Shown: positions 15,577 through 24,576, numbered from the stretch's first letter. The stretch is 64,000 nucleotides of DNA from Mycobacterium sp. AZCC_0083 (GCF_014202335.1 NZ_JACHGP010000011.1:124001-188000), one strand, 5' to 3'. The notes: generated by a model not told the origin, from the sequence alone. Program-made: numbers and translations.

Positions 15577-17558
15577 CCCCGATGACCTTCAATGGGTTCG
15601 ACACCGTTCTGGTGGCCAACCGTGGCGAGATCGCCGTGCGGGTGATCCGCACGTTGCGGGACATGGGCATTCGTTCCGTCGCCGTGTACAGCGAGGCCGA
15701 CGCGGGCGCGCGGCATGTCTTGGAAGCCGATGTGGCCGTGCTGCTGGGTCCCGCGCCTGCCCGGCAGAGCTACCTCGACATCCCCGCGGTCGTCGGCGCT
15801 GCGGTTCGCACCGGCGCGCAGGCGGTACACCCCGGCTATGGATTCCTCGCCGAGAACGCCGAATTCGCTGACACCTTGCAGCGGGCAGGCATCGTCTTCA
15901 TCGGGCCGCCGGTGGCCGCAATCCGGACCATGGGCGACAAGATCGCCGCCAAGGCAGCCGTTTCGGCGTTCGGCGTGCCCGTGGTGCCCGGCATCTCCCG
16001 GCCCGGCCTCACCGACGCCGACTTGATCAACGGCGCCGACCAGGTGGGCTACCCGGTGCTCGTCAAACCGTCGGCCGGTGGGGGTGGCAAGGGCATGCGC
16101 ATGGTCGAACGGCCCGCCGACCTACCCGCTGCGCTCGTCTCTGCGCGCCGCGAATCGGCCGCGGCATTCGGTGACGACACGCTGTTCCTGGAACGGTTCG
16201 TGTTGGTGCCCAGGCACATCGAGGTGCAGGTGCTCGCCGACGGCCACGGCAACGTCGTCCACCTCGGCGAGCGGGAGTGCAGCCTGCAGCGCCGCCACCA
16301 GAAGGTCATCGAAGAGGCGCCGTCGCCACTGCTGGACCCGGCGACCCGGGCCCGCATCGGAGCCGCTGCCTGCGACACCGCCCGCAGCGTCGACTACACG
16401 GGCGCCGGCACCGTCGAATTCATTGTCTCCGCGGAGAACCCGGACGAATTCTTCTTCATGGAGATGAACACCCGGCTGCAGGTCGAGCACCCCGTGACGG
16501 AAATGGTGACCGGCGTCGACCTCGTCGAACTCCAGGTGCGCATCGCAGCGGGGGAGAAGCTGCCCATCGCGCAGGACGATGTAGTCATGACGGGGCACGC
16601 CATCGAAGCCAGGGTCTACGCCGAGGACCCCGCACGTGACTTCCTGCCGACCGGTGGCGACGTGCTCGAGGTGATCAATCCGTCCGGGGCGGGTGTCCGT
16701 GTGGACTCGGGTATCCACGCGGGCACCGTGGTCGGCAGCGACTACGACCCGATGCTGGCCAAGGTCATTGCCCACGGCGCCGACCGTGCCGAGGCGTTGC
16801 GGGGTCTGGACCGCGCGCTCGCGCAGACCGCGGTGCTCGGTGTGGTCACCAACGTCGACTTCCTGCGCTTCCTGCTCGCCGACCCCGACGTGGCCGAAGG
16901 CCGCCTCGACACCGGCCTGCTGGACCGTCGGGTCGGCGACTTCACACCGCCGACGGCAGGCGACGACGAGTTCGCCGCGGCGGCGGCATACCGGTGGCTG
17001 CGGTACTGGAAGACGGCCACGGATGACCCGTGGTCGGCGCCGACGGGGTGGCGGATGGGGGATTCCGCGGCGACCGTGTTACGTCTGCGGTCGGGGGAGC
17101 GCACCGACCACGTCAGCATCGTCGGTACCCCTCGATCGGCCACCGTGACCGTCGAAGGTGGTGAAACCCGTTCACTGACAGCCATTCTCGATGGCGACGC
17201 GCTGACGGTCACGCTGGACGGGTTGCGAGCCCCGTACCGGGTCGCCGATTCCGGCCACCAGATCTGGCTTGCCGAGGACGACGGCGTCGCTCTTCTCGAA
17301 GAGGTGTACGAGCCGCCGGTGCGGCCCGACGACGAACACACCGGTGACGCCGAGCTGGTCAGCCCCATGCCCGGCTCGGTGGTGGCCATCGGCATGGAGG
17401 ACGGGTCGATGGTGACAGCCGGCACCGTCGTCGTCACCGTCGAGGCGATGAAGATGGAACACCAACTCTCCGCGCCGGTCGACGGCGCCGTCGAACTACT
17501 CGTCGCCGTCGGCGACCAGGTCAAGGTGGGTCAGACGTTGGCCCGAATCACCGTTTAA
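15573..17558 (+). CDS. accA1: Acyl-CoA carboxylase alpha subunit (biotin carboxylase and carrier)
   Basis: A 661-residue alpha subunit: N-terminal biotin carboxylase (residues 5-450) beginning VLVANRGEIAVRVIRTLRDM, with the ATP-grasp loop SAGGGGKGMR and the catalytic segment EMNTRLQVEHPVTE, then a linker and the C-terminal biotinyl domain with VEAMKMEHQ, whose Lys (about residue 626) carries biotin. With AccD1 it carboxylates 3-methylcrotonyl-CoA. A GTG at 15573 overlaps the accD1 stop; an ATG at 15582 is an equally likely start. fadE19 follows 12 bases downstream with AAGGAG in front of it. Confidence 0.95.
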   Translation: MTPMTFNGFDTVLVANRGEIAVRVIRTLRDMGIRSVAVYSEADAGARHVLEADVAVLLGPAPARQSYLDIPAVVGAAVRTGAQAVHPGYGFLAENAEFADTLQRAGIVFIGPPVAAIRTMGDKIAAKAAVSAFGVPVVPGISRPGLTDADLINGADQVGYPVLVKPSAGGGGKGMRMVERPADLPAALVSARRESAAAFGDDTLFLERFVLVPRHIEVQVLADGHGNVVHLGERECSLQRRHQKVIEEAPSPLLDPATRARIGAAACDTARSVDYTGAGTVEFIVSAENPDEFFFMEMNTRLQVEHPVTEMVTGVDLVELQVRIAAGEKLPIAQDDVVMTGHAIEARVYAEDPARDFLPTGGDVLEVINPSGAGVRVDSGIHAGTVVGSDYDPMLAKVIAHGADRAEALRGLDRALAQTAVLGVVTNVDFLRFLLADPDVAEGRLDTGLLDRRVGDFTPPTAGDDEFAAAAAYRWLRYWKTATDDPWSAPTGWRMGDSAATVLRLRSGERTDHVSIVGTPRSATVTVEGGETRSLTAILDGDALTVTLDGLRAPYRVADSGHQIWLAEDDGVALLEEVYEPPVRPDDEHTGDAELVSPMPGSVVAIGMEDGSMVTAGTVVVTVEAMKMEHQLSAPVDGAVELLVAVGDQVKVGQTLARITV

Positions 17559-17570
17559 GGAGTCCCCGTC

Positions 17571-18773
17571 ATGAGCGACTTTTTGTCCACCGGCACCCTG
17601 CCCGATCACTACGAGCAGCTGGCCAAGACCGTCCGCGACTTCGCCAAGAGCGTCGTAGCGCCGGTCTCCGCCAAGCACGACGCCGAGCACTCGTTCCCGT
17701 ACGAGGTCGTCTCGGGGATGGCCGACATGGGGCTGTTCGGTCTGCCGTTCCCGGAGGAGTACGGCGGCATGGGCGGCGACTACTTCGCACTGTGTCTGGC
17801 GCTCGAGGAACTGGGCAAGATCGACCAGAGCGTCGCGATCACGTTGGAGGCAGGGGTATCGCTGGGTGCGATGCCGGTCTACCGCTTCGGCAACGAGGCA
17901 CAGAAGGAGGAGTGGCTGCCACTGCTCGCCAGCGGCAAGGCACTCGGCGCGTTCGGCTTGACCGAAGCGGGCGGCGGCACCGATGCAGGTGCCACCAAGA
18001 CCACGGCCCGGCTCGAGGACGACGGCCACTGGGTGATCAACGGCTCCAAGCAGTTCATCACCAACTCCGGCACCGACATCACCAAGCTGGTGACCGTCAC
18101 CGCCGTCACCGGAGACGTTGGTTCCAGGGGGCAGGAGCGAAGCGACTCGGGGGATGGGCTGGGCAAGAAGGAGATCTCGTCGATCCTGGTGCCCGTGCCG
18201 ACGGAGGGATTCACCGCCGAACCGGCGTACAACAAGGTCGGCTGGAACGCCTCGGACACCCATCCGCTGAGCTTCGACGACGTCCGCGTACCGCAGGAGA
18301 ACCTGCTTGGCGAGCGTGGCCGCGGCTACGCCAACTTCCTGCGGATCCTCGACGAGGGCCGGATCGCGATCGCCGCGTTGTCCGTTGGCGTCGCCCAGGG
18401 TTGCGTGGACGAGTGCGTCAAGTACGCCAAGGAACGTCAGGCGTTCGGCGCGGCGATTGGCACGTACCAGGCCATCGCGTTCAAGATCGCCAGGATGGAG
18501 GCCCGCGCGCACGTCGCCCGCACGGCGTACTACGACGCCGCCGCGTTGATGCTGGCCGGCAAGCCGTTCAAGAAGGCCGCTTCGATCGCCAAGTTGGTGG
18601 CCAGCGAGGCCGCGATGGACAATTCCCGCGATGCCACCCAGGTGTTCGGCGGCTACGGCTTCATGAACGAGTATCCGGTCGCGCGGCACTACCGCGACAG
18701 CAAGATCCTCGAGATCGGCGAAGGGACAACGGAAGTGCAGTTGATGCTGATCGCGCGGGAAGCTGGCCTGTGA
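17571..18773 (+). CDS. fadE19: Acyl-CoA dehydrogenase (FadE19-type)
   Basis: A 400-residue FAD-dependent acyl-CoA dehydrogenase, presumably acting on isovaleryl- or 2-methylbutyryl-CoA in leucine/isoleucine breakdown. Family signatures are AFGLTEAGGGTDAG (flavin/substrate loop, near residue 125), NGSKQFITNSG, and the C-terminal QVFGGYGFMNEYPVARHYRDSK. The ribosome site AAGGAG is just upstream. An unusual Ser/Arg/Asp/Gly-rich stretch (residues about 183-197, nucleotides 18112-18165) interrupts the mid beta domain between VTAVTG and KKEISSILVPVP; homologues usually have a shorter loop there. The stop overlaps the next gene's GTG start. Confidence 0.93.
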   Translation: MSDFLSTGTLPDHYEQLAKTVRDFAKSVVAPVSAKHDAEHSFPYEVVSGMADMGLFGLPFPEEYGGMGGDYFALCLALEELGKIDQSVAITLEAGVSLGAMPVYRFGNEAQKEEWLPLLASGKALGAFGLTEAGGGTDAGATKTTARLEDDGHWVINGSKQFITNSGTDITKLVTVTAVTGDVGSRGQERSDSGDGLGKKEISSILVPVPTEGFTAEPAYNKVGWNASDTHPLSFDDVRVPQENLLGERGRGYANFLRILDEGRIAIAALSVGVAQGCVDECVKYAKERQAFGAAIGTYQAIAFKIARMEARAHVARTAYYDAAALMLAGKPFKKAASIAKLVASEAAMDNSRDATQVFGGYGFMNEYPVARHYRDSKILEIGEGTTEVQLMLIAREAGL

Positions 18774-19261
18774 CCGAAAAGCGGGTGATCGTCCAGCGCG
18801 GCCTGTGGTTCGAGGAGCTCGAGCCCGGCGTGCTTTATCAGCACCGCCCCGGCCGCACCATCACCGAGGCCGACAACGTGTTGTTCACCACGCTGACGAT
18901 GAACACCCAGGCCCTGCACCTGGACGCCGCATTCGCCGACGCGCAGCCGCCGTTCCATCAGCGGCTGGTCAACTCGATGTTCACGCTGTCCACGCTGGTC
19001 GGTCTTTCGGTGGCACAACTGACCCAGGGCACCATCGTCGGCAACCTCGGCTTCGGCGAGGTGGCGTTCCCCAAGCCGCTATTCCACGGGGACACGCTGT
19101 ACGCCGAGACCGAGGTCACCGACAAGCGCGAGTCCAAGAGCCGTCCCGGCGAGGGTATCGTCACGTTCGCCCACACCGGGCGCAACCAGCACGGTGACAT
19201 CGTGGCGACCGCGTCCCGAAAGACGATGGTGCGCAAGCGCCCCGCTGACGTCCAGGAGTAG
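18770..19261 (+). CDS. MaoC-like (R)-specific enoyl-CoA hydratase
   Basis: A 163-residue single hot-dog-fold protein of the MaoC family, corresponding to Rv2499c. The hydratase motif region ITEADNVLFTTLTMNTQALHLD supplies Asp35 and His50, the expected catalytic pair. In this operon it would hydrate an unsaturated branched-chain acyl-CoA (for example the 3-methylglutaconyl-CoA step or tiglyl-CoA); this is inferred from position. The GTG start overlaps the fadE19 stop (GTGA), and its stop overlaps the citE start region by one base, so translation is tightly coupled. Confidence 0.9.
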   Translation: MTEKRVIVQRGLWFEELEPGVLYQHRPGRTITEADNVLFTTLTMNTQALHLDAAFADAQPPFHQRLVNSMFTLSTLVGLSVAQLTQGTIVGNLGFGEVAFPKPLFHGDTLYAETEVTDKRESKSRPGEGIVTFAHTGRNQHGDIVATASRKTMVRKRPADVQE

Positions 19262-19263
19262 TG

Positions 19264-20082
19264 ATGTCGCTGACCCAGACCGGCCCCGGCTGGCTGTTCT
19301 GCCCCGCCGACCGTCCGGAGCGCTTCGAAAAGGCAGCCGCGGCAGCCGATGTGGTGATCCTCGATCTGGAGGACGGAGTGGCGGCCAAGGATCGGGAGGC
19401 CGCACGCGCCGCGCTGATCGACACGCCGCTCGACCCCGGCACAACCGTGGTTCGGATCAACCCGGCCACCACGCCCGACCACGAACTCGACCTGAAGGCG
19501 TTGGCGCGCACGGCGTACACCACCGTGATGCTGACCAAGGCCGAGTCTGCCGATCAGGTTGCCGCCCTGGCTCCGCTGGACGTGGTGGTGTTGATCGAGA
19601 CGCCGTTGGCCGCGCTGGTGGTCGCCGAACTGGTGCGGGTCGACAACGCCTTCGGCGCGATGTGGGGTGCCGAGGACCTGTTCGCGGCGCTCGGGGGCAC
19701 CGCCAACCGCAATGCCGATGGCAGCTACCGCGACGTGGCCAAGCACGTGCGGTCGCAGACGTTGTTGGCGGCCAGGGCGTATGGGCGCATGGCCCTGGAC
19801 TCGGTGTACCTCGACATCAAGGACCTCGATGGTCTACGGGCCGAGACCGACGATGCGGTGGCCGTGGGATTCGACGCCAAGGTGGCCATTCACCCCACTC
19901 AGGTCGCGGTCATTCGCGCCGGCTATGCCCCTACCGACGATCAGGTGCGGTGGGCACGGAACGTGCTCGAGGCGGCACGCTCGGAGCGGGGAGTGTTCCA
20001 GTTCAATGGTCAGATGGTGGACATGCCGGTACTGCGTCGTGCGGAGCGCATCGTCGCGTTGGCGCCACACCCTGAAAGCTAG
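19264..20082 (+). CDS. citE: CitE-like beta-hydroxyacyl-CoA lyase
   Basis: A 272-residue TIM-barrel protein of the HpcH/HpaI (CitE) family. Signatures are WLFCPADRPERFEKA, VVILDLEDGVAAKDRE (metal/substrate acidic residues), RINPATTPDHELDL, VLIETPLA and MWGAEDLFAAL. The M. tuberculosis orthologue Rv2498c was reported to be a bifunctional beta-hydroxyacyl-CoA lyase serving leucine catabolism and itaconate dissimilation, which fits this operon. No citrate lyase alpha or gamma genes are present. A second, decayed copy of this gene's 3' end lies 1 kb downstream at 21072-21191. Confidence 0.93.
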   Translation: MSLTQTGPGWLFCPADRPERFEKAAAAADVVILDLEDGVAAKDREAARAALIDTPLDPGTTVVRINPATTPDHELDLKALARTAYTTVMLTKAESADQVAALAPLDVVVLIETPLAALVVAELVRVDNAFGAMWGAEDLFAALGGTANRNADGSYRDVAKHVRSQTLLAARAYGRMALDSVYLDIKDLDGLRAETDDAVAVGFDAKVAIHPTQVAVIRAGYAPTDDQVRWARNVLEAARSERGVFQFNGQMVDMPVLRRAERIVALAPHPES

Positions 20083-20429
20083 CCCATGGGCATGTCGGGC
20101 AGCGGCGCGTTGCAGCGATCCCGGAAGTCGGCCGCGGCCTGCCTGACGCCCTTCAGCTCGTCGCGCACCTGTGGGTTGGCTTGCATGTATGCCGCGACGT
20201 CCGACCGCATCTCATCCCTGGACTTGCCCTTGAGGCCGGTGAAGAAGTTGTTCACGTCGGGATGGGTGAACAGGTAGGCCGATGTCCCTGCAGACACGCC
20301 GGACATGACGCCTGCGAGGTCGGCGGCCGTGCAGTTCGGCGGGTCGGCAGTGGCGGTCGCCGCGCTGCCCGCGAGCAGTGAGCCCATGATCGCGGTGGCA
20401 ACCATGACGCCTCGTACTGATTTCAACAT
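20079..20429 (-). CDS. Secreted hemophore-like protein
   Basis: A 116-residue exported protein: signal peptide (VMVATAIMGSLLAGSAATATA, cleavage near residue 28) and a small helical domain with two Cys, residues 33 and 106, placed to form a disulfide. The pattern CTAADLAGVMSGVSAGTSAYLFTHPDVN...RDRC matches the mycobacterial haem-binding Rv0203-like family, so haem binding is a reasonable but unproved guess. AAGGAG precedes the ATG. It is convergent with citE with a four-base overlap and lies between citE and bkdA, which are adjacent in M. tuberculosis, so this is an insertion relative to that species. Confidence 0.82.
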   Translation of the reverse strand: MLKSVRGVMVATAIMGSLLAGSAATATADPPNCTAADLAGVMSGVSAGTSAYLFTHPDVNNFFTGLKGKSRDEMRSDVAAYMQANPQVRDELKGVRQAAADFRDRCNAPLPDMPMG

Positions 20430-20473
20430 GGTCAGCTCCTTCGTTGAATGATGTTCCGACACAGTGAATACGG

Positions 20474-20788
20474 TCAACGCGGTCCGATGCCGCCTCCGCC
20501 GCCGCCGGGGCGCCCTGGGAAGACGCCGCCTCCGCCAGGAGGTCGGGGGTTGAGGTCGATATCGATACCCCAGCCGTCGTCGCAGTACCACGGGTCGGCG
20601 CAGTAACCCGGGTAGGCCGGTCCAGCGATCGGGGCATCGGGTCCGCCACCACGGACCGTGCCCTGGGCACACACGGTCGCTGCGCCTGCGCCCGAGCAAT
20701 CCGCCGAGGCGGGTGAAGCGACGGTGACGGCGATGGGCGTGACCGCCATGGCAATTCCCAAAATCAGGTTGCGCTGTCTCAATTGCAT
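20474..20788 (-). CDS. Secreted Gly/Pro-rich small protein
   Basis: A 104-residue protein with a signal peptide (LILGIAMAVTPIAVTVASPASA), a Cys-containing middle (CSGAGAATVCAQGTV, GYCADPWYCDDGWG) and a C-terminal tail of Gly and Pro. The ATG at 20788 has GGAGGAG in front. It is presumably secreted to the cell wall or medium; the role is unknown. It sits 44 bases upstream of the hemophore-like gene on the same strand and may share its transcript. Confidence 0.78.
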   Translation of the reverse strand: MQLRQRNLILGIAMAVTPIAVTVASPASADCSGAGAATVCAQGTVRGGGPDAPIAGPAYPGYCADPWYCDDGWGIDIDLNPRPPGGGGVFPGRPGGGGGGIGPR

Positions 20789-21071
20789 GGCAACTCCTCC
20801 TCTGTGTGGTTGCCCGCCTCGTGCACGCTGCCCGGGCAACGCACCGGAACCGTTATCGGCGGAGCGTAAGTCCACGTCTGTGAACGCGCGGCAGATTCGC
20901 CAATTTCAAGATCGCAGCTTGTTGCAACGGGAAGGAATTCGACAGCTGGATAGGCGAATTCATTGAAATACCTGGTGTACTGACCCACGCGCTTGGTCGT
21001 ATTCCGGATCGGTCGGGCGCTGCCAACTTCCCACTGTGGGCGCGCAATCGGGTGGTTACTGTCGGCGACAC
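20789..21071. other. Intergenic region upstream of the secreted pair
   Basis: There is no gene here that I can support. The stretch 20890-20980 is locally AT-richer (repeated GAATTC and CAATTTCAAG-like sequence) and probably holds the promoter for the minus-strand secreted genes. It runs into the citE remnant. Confidence 0.4.
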
Positions 21072-21191
21072 GTGCTCGATATGGCCCAAAGTGCACGCGG
21101 TGTCTTCCAGTTCGAGGGCATAATGGTAGTTGCCCCAGTGCTGCGGCGTGCAGAGCGAATCGTCGCGTTAGCGCCTCACCCCGGCAGCTAA
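21072..21191 (+). pseudogene. Decayed copy of the citE 3' end
   Basis: In frame, this stretch translates to VLDMAQSARGVFQFEG, then IMVVAPVLRRAERIVA, then LAPHPGS and a stop. The true citE gene ends VLEAARSERGVFQFNG, then QMVDMPVLRRAERIVA, then LAPHPES and a stop. The match ends precisely at the stop codon and fades upstream of 21070. It is therefore a truncated paralogue or the displaced original 3' end, lying directly before bkdA. Confidence 0.8.
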
Positions 21192-21291
21192 CGGACAGGC
21201 CTCCCACCAGAGGTTTGCTCTGAGCGCCACCGCGCTGAGCACCTCAGTCGTCCGGCGGCGCAACATGCCGCCGGTGACCCAAGGAGGCGGT

Positions 21292-22389
21292 ATGGCTGGG
21301 ACCATTGCGGCACCCTCGGCGATGAGCGTCGAGCTGGAGCCGATCCAACTCGTCGCCCCCGACGGGACGCCCACCGCCGAAACCCGATACCGCCGAGACC
21401 TCCCGCCCGAGACGCTGGCCTGGCTCTACGAGTCGATGGTCGTGACCCGCGAGCTGGATACGGAGTTCGTGAACCTGCAACGCCAGGGCGAATTGGCGTT
21501 GTTCGCGGGGTCCCGCGGCCAGGAGGCCGCACAGATCGGTGCGACGGCGTGCCTGCGCAAGACCGATTGGCTGTTCCCGCAGTACCGCGAACTCGGCGCG
21601 TTGCTGGTGCGGGGGATCAACCCCGCCCAGATGGGTGCGGTGTGGCGAGGCCGATGGCACGGCGGGCTCGAGTTCACCAAGAAGTGCTGTGCGCCCATCG
21701 CGATTCCGATCGGCACCCACGGCCTGCACGCCGTCGGCGCGGCGATGGCCGCCCAGCGCCTCGGCGAGGATTCCGTCACCGTGGCGTTCCTCGGCGACGG
21801 CGCGACGTCGGAGGGCGACGTGCACGAGGCACTGAACCTGGCGACGGTGTTCGCCGTGCCTTGCGTGTTCTTCGTGCAGAACAACCAGTGGGCCATCTCG
21901 TTGCCCGTGACCCGTCAGCTGGCGGGGCCGTCGATCGCGCACCGGGCAATCGGCTACGGAATGCCAGGGATTCGGGTGGACGGCAACGACGTGCTGGCCT
22001 GCTACGCGGTGATGGCGGATGCCGCCGAGCGAGCCCGCCGCGGCGGTGGTCCGACACTGATCGAGGCGATCACCTACCGGATGGGGCCACACACCACGTC
22101 CGACGACCCGACGCGCTACCGCTCCGACGAAGAGCTGCAGCATTGGCGCGCAAGGGATCCGATCGACCGCTACCGCGTCTACCTCCAGACCACCGGAGTG
22201 TGGACGGAGCGGCTCGAGGAGCGGGTCAGGACTCGGTCGCAGCGCATGCGGGCCGAGTTGCGCGACGCCATGATCAACACTCCCGACGTCGACGTCGCCG
22301 AGATGTTCGACACGGTGTACCACGACATCACGCCAGAACTCGCGCGCCAACGTGACCAATTGGCAGCGGAATTGGCGAAGGAGGCGTGA
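21292..22389 (+). CDS. bkdA: Branched-chain 2-oxo acid dehydrogenase E1 alpha
   Basis: A 365-residue thiamine-diphosphate enzyme subunit (Rv2497c-type). The ThDP motif is GDGATSEGDVHEALNLATVF followed by NNQWAIS; the substrate-channel segment SRGQEAAQIG is near residue 65. With BkdB it decarboxylates branched-chain 2-oxo acids and transfers the acyl group to the lipoyl arm of BkdC. The start at 21292 is chosen because AAGGAGG lies six bases upstream; an in-frame ATG at 21265 lacks one. The bkdB start follows within two bases of the stop. Confidence 0.94.
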   Translation: MAGTIAAPSAMSVELEPIQLVAPDGTPTAETRYRRDLPPETLAWLYESMVVTRELDTEFVNLQRQGELALFAGSRGQEAAQIGATACLRKTDWLFPQYRELGALLVRGINPAQMGAVWRGRWHGGLEFTKKCCAPIAIPIGTHGLHAVGAAMAAQRLGEDSVTVAFLGDGATSEGDVHEALNLATVFAVPCVFFVQNNQWAISLPVTRQLAGPSIAHRAIGYGMPGIRVDGNDVLACYAVMADAAERARRGGGPTLIEAITYRMGPHTTSDDPTRYRSDEELQHWRARDPIDRYRVYLQTTGVWTERLEERVRTRSQRMRAELRDAMINTPDVDVAEMFDTVYHDITPELARQRDQLAAELAKEA

Positions 22390-22390
22390 G

Positions 22391-23434
22391 ATGACTCAAA
22401 TCGTCGAGCGACCATCGTTGAACGGCGACGACTCCCAGGAACCCTTCGCGACCAGTGTCCCGACCGCCACCGATATGACCATGGCCAAGGCGATCAACCG
22501 GGCGCTGCACGACGCCATGGCCGCCGATGACCGGGTGCTGGTGTTCGGCGAGGACGTCGCCCGACTCGGCGGAGTCTTCCGGGTGACCGAGGGACTCACC
22601 GAGACATTCGGCGACGGAAGATGTTTCGACACACCGTTGGCGGAGTCCGCCATCATCGGCATCGCCATCGGCATGGCGATCCGCGGATTCGTGCCGGTAC
22701 CCGAGATTCAGTTCGACGGCTTCGCGGCGCCTGCGTTCGACCAGATCGTCAGTCACCTGGCCAAGTACCGGATGCGGACTCGCGGCGACATCGACATGCC
22801 GGTGACCATCCGCATCCCGTCGTTCGGGGGAATCGGTGCGGTCGAACATCATTCGGAATCGACCGAGACCTATTGGCTACACACCGCGGGGTTGAAGGTG
22901 GTGGTGCCGTCGACGCCGTCGGATGCCTACTGGCTGCTGCGATACGCCGTCGCCGAGCGGGACCCGGTGATCTTCCTCGAGCCCAAGCGACGCTACTGGG
23001 GACGGGGGCTCGTCGACACCTCCGTGCCAGGGGAGCCGATCGGGCGGGCCGCGATCCGTCGGTCCGGCGAAGGCGTCACGGTGGTGACTTACGGCTCGTT
23101 GGTCGCCACCGCATTGAGCGCAGCTGAGTCGACCGAATACGACCTGGAGGTCGTCGACCTGCGATCGCTGAACCCCCTCGACTTCGACACGATCGCGGCG
23201 TCGGTGCGCAAGACGGGTCACGTCGTGGTGATGCACGAGGGTCCGCGGACGCTGGGCTTCGGCGCCGAACTGGCCGCCCGCATCTCCGAGGAATTGTTCT
23301 ACGACCTCGAGGCACCGGTGTTGCGCGCCACGGGATTCGACACCCCGTACCCGCCTGCCCGACTGGAGAAACTCTGGCTGCCTGGCGTCGACCGGCTACT
23401 GGACTGCGTCGAGACGGCGATGAGTCAACCATGA
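22391..23434 (+). CDS. bkdB: Branched-chain 2-oxo acid dehydrogenase E1 beta
   Basis: A 347-residue transketolase-like beta subunit. It contains FGEDVARLGGVFRVTEGL and FDTPLAESAIIGIAIGMA at the ThDP/alpha-subunit interface, then VEHHSESTETYW, and a C-terminal transketolase domain with VVMHEGPRTLGFGAELAARI. The ATG at 22391 is one base after the bkdA stop, and its own stop overlaps bkdC by four bases (ATGA), so the three subunits are translationally coupled. Length agrees with the orthologue Rv2496c. Confidence 0.95.
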   Translation: MTQIVERPSLNGDDSQEPFATSVPTATDMTMAKAINRALHDAMAADDRVLVFGEDVARLGGVFRVTEGLTETFGDGRCFDTPLAESAIIGIAIGMAIRGFVPVPEIQFDGFAAPAFDQIVSHLAKYRMRTRGDIDMPVTIRIPSFGGIGAVEHHSESTETYWLHTAGLKVVVPSTPSDAYWLLRYAVAERDPVIFLEPKRRYWGRGLVDTSVPGEPIGRAAIRRSGEGVTVVTYGSLVATALSAAESTEYDLEVVDLRSLNPLDFDTIAASVRKTGHVVVMHEGPRTLGFGAELAARISEELFYDLEAPVLRATGFDTPYPPARLEKLWLPGVDRLLDCVETAMSQP

Positions 23435-24576
23435 CCGGCGACGGCGTGCTGGAGTTCACAGTGCCCGACCTCGGCGAGGGACTTGAGGACGCCACCATCA
23501 CCAGCTGGCACGTCGCGGTCGGCGACGAGGTGGCGCTCAACCAGGTGTTGTGCACGGTGGAGACCAACAAGGCCGAAGTCGAGATCCCCAGCCCGTATGC
23601 CGGCCGCATCGTCGAACTGGGCGGCGCAGAGGGCGAGACATTGTCCGTGGGAGCACCGTTGGTGCGCATCGCCAGTTCCGACCCCGTCGCACGCAAGCCC
23701 GTGCTCGTCGGCTACGGCACCGACGACGCGATGGACGGTTCCCGGCGGCGCCCAAAGGCCAAGCCGCCGGTGCGCAAACTCGCGGCCGAACTGCACGTCG
23801 ACATGGCCTCCGTCGCACCGGGTTCCGGCCCCGACGGCATCGTCACCCGCGATGACGTCCTCGCCGCGGTAGAACCGCCTCGCCAGGACGACGCGCGCGT
23901 GTCGGGCGTCCGGCTGGAGATGGCCCGACGAATGGCCTTGTCGCGCAGAGAGATCCCCGATGCCCACGCATCCGTTCAGGTCGACTGTTCGGCACTGCTG
24001 CGGCTACGGGACCGGCTGAACGCGGCAAGCACCGAGCCGATCACGCCGTTCGTGCTGACGCTGCGGCTGTTGACGGTCGCGCTCGGTCATCACCCGGTGC
24101 TCAACTCCACCTGGATCGACACCGTCGACGGCCCACGCATCCACGTCCACCCCACCGTGCACCTCGGCATCGGCGTCGCCGCGCCAAGAGGCCTGCTGGT
24201 GCCCGTCGTGCCCGATGCACCGGCCAAGACCACCCGCGAACTCGCCGCCGCGGTGAACCGGCTCGTCGCGGATGCTCGGGCAGGCACGCTCAAACCCACG
24301 GAGCTGCAGGGTTCGACGTTCACGGTGTCCAACTTCGGGGCGCTCGGCCTCGACGAGGGCGTTCCCGTCATCAACCATCCCGAGGCCGCCATCCTCGGCA
24401 TTGGATCGCTCAAACCGCATGCGGTGGTCGTCGACGGTGCCGTGGTCGCGCGTCCCACGATGACGCTGACGTGCGCCTTCGATCACCGCGTCGCCGACGG
24501 CGCCCAGGTGGCTGCCTTCCTCGGTGAGCTGCGGGATCTGATCGAGTCGCCAGAGCTAGCCCTCCTCGACCTCTGA
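23431..24576 (+). CDS. bkdC: Branched-chain 2-oxo acid dehydrogenase E2 (dihydrolipoyl acyltransferase)
   Basis: A 381-residue E2 subunit with one N-terminal lipoyl domain (modified Lys47 in VETNKAEVEIPSP), a flexible linker, an E1/E3-binding domain (VRKLAAELHVDMASVAPGSG...ITRDDV type, residues 110-150) and the catalytic acyltransferase domain ending in AFDHRVADGAQV with the HxxxD motif. It completes the Bkd complex; the E3 lipoamide dehydrogenase is not encoded here and is normally shared with pyruvate dehydrogenase. Confidence 0.95.
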   Translation: MTGDGVLEFTVPDLGEGLEDATITSWHVAVGDEVALNQVLCTVETNKAEVEIPSPYAGRIVELGGAEGETLSVGAPLVRIASSDPVARKPVLVGYGTDDAMDGSRRRPKAKPPVRKLAAELHVDMASVAPGSGPDGIVTRDDVLAAVEPPRQDDARVSGVRLEMARRMALSRREIPDAHASVQVDCSALLRLRDRLNAASTEPITPFVLTLRLLTVALGHHPVLNSTWIDTVDGPRIHVHPTVHLGIGVAAPRGLLVPVVPDAPAKTTRELAAAVNRLVADARAGTLKPTELQGSTFTVSNFGALGLDEGVPVINHPEAAILGIGSLKPHAVVVDGAVVARPTMTLTCAFDHRVADGAQVAAFLGELRDLIESPELALLDL

